Below, one piece after another: positions 57,733-64,000 of a DNA stretch of 64,000 nt (positions are counted from its first letter, which is position 1; the number at the start of each line of letters is the position of its first letter). The position numbers and the translations under genes are program-made. The notes under the pieces are model-generated. The model was given only the letters and a program-made list of their open reading frames with translations, ran no database searches and was not told the DNA's origin. Source of the DNA: Pleurodeles waltl (Eukaryota > Chordata > Amphibia > Caudata > Salamandridae); contig NC_090444.1 of the NCBI RefSeq assembly GCF_031143425.1, positions 1,317,515,324-1,317,579,323 on the forward strand, given 5' to 3'.

Positions 57733-59797
57733 TGTTAGAAATTGGGTTTTTGGTTGGCAGTCAGGATACCCTCTGTCCAAGCAAGAACCCTCACTCTAGT
57801 CAGGGTAAATCACACACAATCCAAATTATCCTGTGCCCACCCTCTGGTAGCTTGGCACGAGCAGTCAGGCTTAACTTAGAAGGCAATGTGTAAAGTATTT
57901 GTGCAATAAATCATACAATAACACAATATAGCACCACAAAAATACACCACACAGTGTTTAGAAAAATATATAATATTTACCTGGATAATTGCAGGTCAAA
58001 ACAAATAAAGATGCAATATGAAATTGTAGAGCTATCACTGAAAAGTGATATCAAGTGTCCTAAGTCTTTAAAAAGCAAACAAAGTCTCTTTCAAGCACAA
58101 AGTACCTGGTTTAAAGGGGAAAATCTCTGCAAAGGGCCGCATAAGAAGAGATACGTGGAAAAATGGTGTGTGCGTCTATTTCTCCCCGGCACACACGGAC
58201 TTGCGTCGTTATTTTTCACGCGGGGAAGTCGGGCGTTGTTTTACGGCGCGCGGACAGTCTCCTTCTGTGGTTCGCGGGATTACCAGATGTCCCGGGGTCT
58301 GTGCGTGGAATCCTAGGCTTGTTTTCCAGCTGCGCGTCGTTCCGGTGGGCTGTGGGTGGAATCTTCTCCCTCACGGCAGGCGCGCGTCGATTTCTTCTCT
58401 GAAGTTGGGCGGCGTTGTCCAGGCGAGGCCGTGCGTCGAAGTTCCGGTCGCACCGCAGGCGTCGCGTCAAGCGGCGTCTTTCCAGATCAGCGTGCAGTGA
58501 ATTTTTCACCTTGGAGCAAGCTGTGCATCGAATTTTTTGGCGCACAAGGCGTCCAAATGAAAAAGAGAAGTCTTTTTGGTCCTGAGACTTCAGGGAACAG
58601 GAGGCAAGCTCTATCCAAGCCCTTGGAGAGCACTTCAGCAGCAAGGCAAGAGTTCAGCAAGGCAGCAGGGCAACAGCAAGGCAGCAGTCCTTTGTAGAAA
58701 GCAGACAGGTGAGTCCTTTAGGCAGCCAGGCAGTTCTTCTTGGCAGGATGTAGGTTCTGGTTCAGGTTTCTTCTCCAGCAAGTGTCTGATGAGGTAGGGC
58801 AGAGGCCCTGTTTTATACCCAAATGTGCCTTTGAAGTGGGGGAGACTTCCAAGAGTGTCTAAGAAGTGCACCAGGTCCCCTTTCAGTTCAATCCTGTCTG
58901 CCAGGGTCCCAGTAGGGGGTGTGGCAATCCTTTGTGTGAGAGCAGGCCCTCCACCCTCCCAGCCCAGGAGGACCCATTCAAAACGCAGATGTATGCAAGT
59001 GAGGCTGAGTACCCTGTGTTTGGGGTGTGTCTGAGTGAATGCACAAGGAGCTGTCAACTAAGCCCAGCCAGACGTGGATTGTAAGGCACAGAAAGATTTA
59101 AGTGCAAAGAAATGCTAACTTTCTAAAAGTGGCATTTCTAGAATAGTAATATTAAATCCAACTTCCCCAGTCAGCAGGATTTGGTATTACCATTCTGGCC
59201 ATACTAAATATGACCTTCCTACTCCTTTCAGATCAGCAGCTACCACTTCAATACTGTATGAGGGCAGCCCCAATGCTAGCCTATGAAGGGAGCAGGCCTC
59301 ACAGTAGTGCAAAAACAAATTCAGGAGTTTTACACTACCAGGACATGTAAACTACACAGGTACATGTCCTGCCTTTCACCCTCACAGCACCCTGCTCTAG
59401 AAAGGGGAGGTTTAGGCTTGGCAAGTACTTTTAAATGCCAAGTCGAGGTGACAGTGAAACTGCACACACAGGCCTTGCAATGGCAGGCCTGAGACAAGGT
59501 AAAGGGGCTACTTAAGTGGGTGGCACAACCAGTGCTGCAGGCCCACTAGTAGCATTTAATCTACAGGTCCTAGGCACATAAAGTGCACATTACTAGGGAC
59601 TTATAAGTAAATTAAATAGTCCAATCAGGTATGATCCAATGTTACCATGTTTAAAGGGAGTGAGCATATGCACTTTAGCACTGGTTAGCAGTGATAAAGC
59701 GCACAGAGTCTAAAAGCCAGCAAAAACAGTGACCAAAAGGTGGAGGGAGGCAGGTAAAAAGTTAGGGGTGACCACCCTAAGGCTGTCAGGTCTAACA
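57733..59797. mobile_element. Solo LTR, 2,065 bp
   Basis: Starts TGTTAGAAATTGGG and ends GGTCTAACA, with the 7-bp terminal inverted repeat TGTTAGA/TCTAACA. A perfect 5-bp target duplication GCGAG lies at 57728-57732 and 59798-59802. No coding sequence. The centre (58180-58560) is CpG-rich and repeats gcgtcga-like words. Probably left after LTR-LTR recombination of a long-LTR retrotransposon; the orientation is not clear. Confidence 0.8.
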
Positions 59798-59802
59798 GCG
59801 AG

Positions 59803-60566
59803 GTTGTTATGTTCTATTGTTGCTCTGATAACTGCGACTTGGTGGTTCCTTGTTACCTAGTTACCGGACAGGTTCTGGAAAGGACGAAGTCAAATTTGTC
59901 AGGGGTTGCATCGTCACTATGCTCCTGAATTAAATAATATTACTTACCTAGCTGATTTTGTCGAGCGTCGTCTTAAAATCGGATGGCATCTGGAAAGTGA
60001 ACGCCAACCCCTAATGAATTGGTTTTGTCACAGGTGCGGTGCTGGGCAAAAAAGTGGCTCCATGAGCAGATTCAGATCATCTTGAACTGGTGGAGAAGTG
60101 ACAGGTATTGGAGTGGCAAGGATGAGGAAATTGCCAAGGGTGGCATTAGCAAGGCGCAACGAGGAGGAATACTTTTATTCCTGCCCGTTTTTTACTTTTT
60201 CTATGTGTGCTGCATTCTGAAGCATGCATAGAAAGAGCAAAATGCCAGAATTAATTTTTTATGCGCGGGAAGGTGTCCCTTCCTGCACATAAGCTATCAT
60301 TTGAAAATGACGCTTTGGCACTTCTGTGTGTGCTGCATTCTGCATGCGTGGTGCAACCCCTCAACACAGACATCTTTGCATGATGGTACAAGGATTCCTT
60401 GTTGGCTCTGGCAGCTAAATTTAGCGCCAGCGTAGGGGGGAACACAAGGGTGCACCGCATTCTAATAAATACAGCACATCCCTGCATTTCTAAAGTTACA
60501 CAGCGCGTCGCTGACAATTTTGGCGCAGCAGCGCACTGCACCACTTTTCAGTAAATATGGCACTTA
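59803..60566. other. Unassigned sequence with small hairpins
   Basis: No supported gene. From about 60190 to 60560 there are short palindromes (gctaaatttagc near 60415, ggaaggtgtcccttcc near 60269) and the word frtaaatatgg-like ending cagtaaatatggcactta, a composition resembling the hairpin elements at 15617 and 52174. H4 begins at 60567. Confidence 0.35.
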
Positions 60567-60894
60567 GGCCCTCATCACAACCCTGGCGGTTGGTGAAAAA
60601 GTGGCGGTAATACCACCAACAGGCTGGCGGTAATTACCGCCAAATTATGACCATGGCGGAAAGATCTCAGAGAGACAGCCACTTTACCACACCGACTGCC
60701 AGGGCGGAAACAACAGGCACCACGGCGGTAGCCGCCTACAGCCAGACGGAAGTCAATTTTCCACCCACTGTATTAAGACATGCCAATCTGCCACCGTTTC
60801 CGGGGCTATACCAACGACATCAAATGCCTGGTGGAAACACTGCACAGAAGTGAAAGGACTCACCATCGGAGACACAGGAAACAACCACGCCACC

Positions 60895-60976
60895 ATGGCA
60901 CCGAGCTGCATGTCTTCCCCATGCTCTTCTATGTGCTGCTCCACCACGAACACCAACGATGGCAAAGACAACGAAG
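60895..60976 (+). pseudogene. H4 transposase exon 1, degenerate
   Basis: Aligns with the 83-bp exon 1 of H1-H3 but is 82 bp to the donor GTGAGTAC, so the frame is shifted; the text atgctcttctatgtgctgct corresponds to the LVYLL segment. Confidence 0.5.
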
Positions 60977-61389
60977 GTGAGTACAGATCTAGCACACAAG
61001 GGAGGGAGGGAGGAAAAAGAGAGTCATACACACACCCGACATACACACACCATACACACAACCAGATGCTTAAGAAAACAAGTTATTCCCCCTAAATTAG
61101 CTGAATAATGCAAGGACAGAATGAATTTACTAAAGTGAGTGTAATAATATCAACACATTATAAAAATAACTTAGCCAATGTTACAGATATATACAATTGT
61201 ACAGTTCAAGGGACACTGCCCAGTCCACAGGTTGCATGGGCCACATGGCCACAGGCCAAAGTCCAAGGCCCCACTTGTCACCTGCATCAACACAGAGAGA
61301 ACACTGCAGGGGCATCAGTTGGTAAATAGGTAGGCACCTCAGTGGGAAGGGGGTGCACCTCAGACAGGAGATAAAACAAGACCACTGAT

Positions 61390-61790
61390 TCTGGAGGGAG
61401 CAACATGCCCTGTGCTTGGTCCTGGGGAGTGCAAGGCCACAGTCTCTCAAGTGGGTGACTTGCCCACTTGCTCTGGAGGGGGCAACATGCCCTGTTCTCG
61501 ATCCTAGGGAGTGCAGGGCCACAGTCTCTTGAGTGGGTGACATCCCCACTGGTTCTGGATGGGGCATCATGCCCTGTGCTCTTGATCCTGGGGAGGCAGG
61601 GGTTGGTGGGTGTCTTACCCATTAGTTCTGGAGGGGGCATCGTGCCCTGTGCTCTTGATCCCGGGGAGGCTGGAGTTGGTGAGTGTCTCACCCACTGGTT
61701 CTGGAGGGGGCATTGTGCCCTGTGCTCTTGATCCTGGGGAGTGCAAGGTCACAGTATCTCAGGTGGGTGTCATGCCCACAGGATTTGCAG
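61390..61790 (+). repeat. H4 minisatellite region
   Basis: About five to six imperfect units with ctggggagtgcaaggccaca and ctggttctggagggggca. It combines the two motifs that form separate arrays in H3. Confidence 0.7.
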
Positions 61791-61823
61791 GGGCAGGCCG
61801 CACAGCAGCCCATGGAGGCAGGA

Positions 61824-63530
61824 CTACATACCATCCGTTGGCGGTGACGGCTGCTCACTGGTGATAATGGGGCTGCTGCAGCCTCTGGTGGGGGGAGGAC
61901 CTTGTCCATCCTCTGCAGCCTCGGATGGCTGCCCACTGGTGGTGCTGCTGGTGGGGGGAGACTCCTGCCCATCCCCTGCAGCCTCGGATAGCTGCACTAC
62001 CATGGTTGGTTGTGGGGGCTCTGTCAGAGTTCCTGCCCCAGGCCCCTTGCCCTTCCTGCCTGCTGGTGTTGGCTCCTTGCCTTTTCTTGCAGCAGCTAGT
62101 GCCGGTTCCTTGGTCTTCCTTGCAGTAGCTGGGGCATGCTCCTTGGTCTTCTTTGCAGCAGCTGGGGCAGGCTCCTTGGTTTTCCTTGCAGCAGCTGGGG
62201 CAGGCTTCTTGGTCTTCCTTGCAGCAGCTGGGGCAGGCTCCTTGATCTTCCTTTTAGCAACTGGGGCAGGCTCCATTCCCTTGAGGCTGCCTGGTGCAGG
62301 CTCCTTGACCCTCAGGACATGTGCCCTGGATCCTTTCCCAACAGCAGTGGGTGTGGTGACTACTGGTCCCATGGACTGGGTGGCTGAGGTGCTTGGCTTG
62401 GTTTTTGCCACCCTGGCCAGATGTGCAGGAGCGGGGAGGGGGTAGGGAAGTGGTCAACGGTGGATAGGAAAAGCTTTCTAGGGACATTGGGACGGGAAGA
62501 GAGAGAAGGTTTGGGAGTGGAGGAAGAGGGAGTGCTTGCAGGAGGTGTCTGCTGATTTTGGGTACAGGTGCATGGGCTGGATGCTGTTGTGAGGTGGAGT
62601 GCTTGCGTTTGTGTACTTTAGGAGGGGGGGACAGACACAGTGGAAGAAGACACAGGGGACCTGTGGATGGCTGTTGTGGAGGTGTCTGCCAGTGAGGTGT
62701 GTGTTCTGCTAGATGCTGGTAGTGAATGAGAATGTAGTGTATGCAGGTGTGAGTGTAGACGGAACTGGGAGGGAGGTGGAGGAGGAGGAGGGGGAGACAG
62801 TGGAAATAGTGGATGTTGGTATGTCTGCATCTGGATGGTGTTTGTGTGAGTGCGTGTGGGATGATGTGTGGTGCTTCTGTTTGCCTGTGACACTTGTGTG
62901 TTGTCTTGTGTGCATGCTCGTCTGCCTGTGTGCTTGGGATAGTTTGGGGTCGAAGGGAATGGGATTGGGAAGATGAAGTTGGAGGGGGGAGGGGGAAACA
63001 GGGACAATGGCAACCATCAGAGAGGAGGACAGAGCCTGGATTGATCTCTGTTGGGCCACCAAGACAGTGTGAATGCCCTCTAGAAATGCATTAGTCCGTT
63101 GCATCTGGGCTGCCAGCCCTTGCACGGAATTCCTCATGGTTGACTGCCCTACAGAGATGGAACTCAGGAGGTCAATAGACTCCTCACTCAGGGCAGCAGG
63201 GCTAACTGGGGCAGGGCCTGAGGTGCCTGGGGCGAAGGAGATGTTCACCCTCCTGGGTGAGCGGGCATGGGCAACTTGCTGAGGGGCTGCTGGGAGGGTG
63301 GTGCAGGTACGGGGGTGGCGGCTGTTCCTGTAGCTGGGGTGGTCACAGAGGTGTCCACCACCAGGGAGCTTCCATCGGAGGAGGTATCTGTGTCAGAACT
63401 GTCCCCTCTAGTCTGCGCCGTTGTGCTCCCCTCACCCTCCTTCCACTGTTGCCCTCACCGTCAGTGGACTCTGCCTCCTAGGTCCTGTAGGATGCAGCTC
63501 CCTCCATCGCCAGTGCCTCTGCTCCTCCAC
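61824..63530 (-). pseudogene. H4 MYB-A exon 3, broken, with Lys/Pro/Ala repeat tail
   Basis: Minus strand. The acceptor site reads CATCATCTG instead of CAG near 63530. The conserved middle is at 63248-62709 (ISFAPGTSGPAPVSPAALSE, then ESIDLLSSISVGQST). Frames change around 62700 and 62420. The last open part (62411-61824) has about seven units of KTKEPAPAAARK type, a tail like that of linker histones and unlike the ends of MYB-A in H1-H3. A stop follows at 61824. Confidence 0.65.
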
Positions 63531-63906
63531 CAGATGATGCTAATGGACATAAGGACAGGGTGACAAAACAAAAAGGGGGGTGAAGAGACAAAGCATACAC
63601 TTGGTCAATGGCTGCACCAACACCACCGTTGGCGCACACAGCACCCTCACACACAGGGTACAGGCCTAAGCACTATGCATTGCACTACCAGTGATATTGC
63701 TAGCCACCAAGGCATGGAGAGGGGCACACACCAGCAAATCCAGCGCACCTGGGACCCACACGGCTTTGACCAGTAGTGGATGCCTACGAGCTAGAAAGCA
63801 GGATTATTCCTTCTGGACCCTTGCCACCAGGGGACCTATGCTGCAATGTCAGGCCTGGCCTAGGGGCACCCACTGACACACATACCCCACCCGAATAACA
63901 CCCTAC

Positions 63907-64000
63907 CATCCATCTCCGGATAAGCCACCGCCAGTATGCGGGCCATCAGGGGGGTCAGGGTTCGATGGGCACCCTTCTTCGTTGTGAGGCCATCCCCAGC
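63907..64000 (-). pseudogene. H4 MYB-A exon 2, 3' end, cut by window
   Basis: Encodes the conserved LTPLMARILAVAYPEMDG segment found in exon 2 of H1-H3. The last ~30 bp of the exon and its donor are missing, replaced by unrelated sequence from 63906 downward. The rest lies outside the window. Confidence 0.6.

Larger units (their letters stand above)
60567..64000 (+). mobile_element. PIF/Harbinger element H4, left part, cut by window end
   Basis: Starts ggccctcatcacaaccctgg after TTA (60564-60566). Contains a degenerate transposase exon 1, minisatellites and antisense MYB-A up to exon 2, as in H2 and H3. The transposase core and MYB-C must lie beyond the window. Confidence 0.85.

Noticed and set aside
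58163..58700. Overlapping open frames within the 57.7-59.8 kb LTR
   Set aside because: CpG-rich LTR sequence lowers stop frequency; no domain or conserved frame is visible.

Overview
The window is nuclear DNA of a large, repeat-packed vertebrate genome, most likely a salamander and probably a newt such as Pleurodeles. Three things point there: a ~315-bp hammerhead-ribozyme satellite of the newt 'satellite 2' type, several long PIF/Harbinger transposons, and a large share of endogenous retrovirus, DIRS-like, LINE and LTR debris. I see no ordinary host gene, tRNA, rRNA or CRISPR array. The species is inferred; the element identities are read from the sequence.

Layout. 1-658: unassigned flank. 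675-13454: a 12.8-kb block of two tandem arrays, 17 units of 316 bp and 24 units of 315 bp. They are diverged subfamilies of one satellite in opposite orientation, joined 5' to 5' near 6022. Each unit carries a hammerhead ribozyme, 41 in all, and ribozyme-sense transcription would diverge from the junction. A perfect 16-bp direct repeat abuts both outer ends, and both arrays stop at nearly the same point of the monomer, as if the block had been inserted as one event. 14064-15578: remains of a DIRS-like retrotransposon. 15617-16027: a hairpin-rich repeat.

16031-41641 is a stack of nested insertions. Harbinger H1 (16031-41641, ATA target duplication) was interrupted by an endogenous retrovirus (21724-39738, CCCC duplication). 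The 5' LTR of that retrovirus was then split by a younger Harbinger, H2 (22187-31062, TTT duplication). H3 (41722-50624, TTA duplication) begins 80 bp after H1 ends. H4 starts at 60567 and runs off the window.

All Harbinger copies share one gene plan, found by comparing H1-H4: a HARBI1-like DDE transposase whose first exon lies next to one terminal repeat; a long three-exon Myb/SANT-like gene (MYB-A) on the opposite strand, inside the first transposase intron; and a second, two-exon Myb/SANT-like gene (MYB-C) near the other end. H2 keeps an open transposase (372 aa) and MYB-A (651 aa), while its MYB-C has one frameshift. H1, H3 and H4 are decayed. GGCGGT/ACCGCC hexamers cluster at both ends and in a central block and may be binding sites for the Myb-like proteins.

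50628-60566 holds a 1.47-kb element made almost wholly of hairpins (52174-53639, TTA duplication), a degenerate LINE (55617-57538), a 2,065-bp solo LTR with a GCGAG duplication (57733-59797), and stretches where I recognise nothing.
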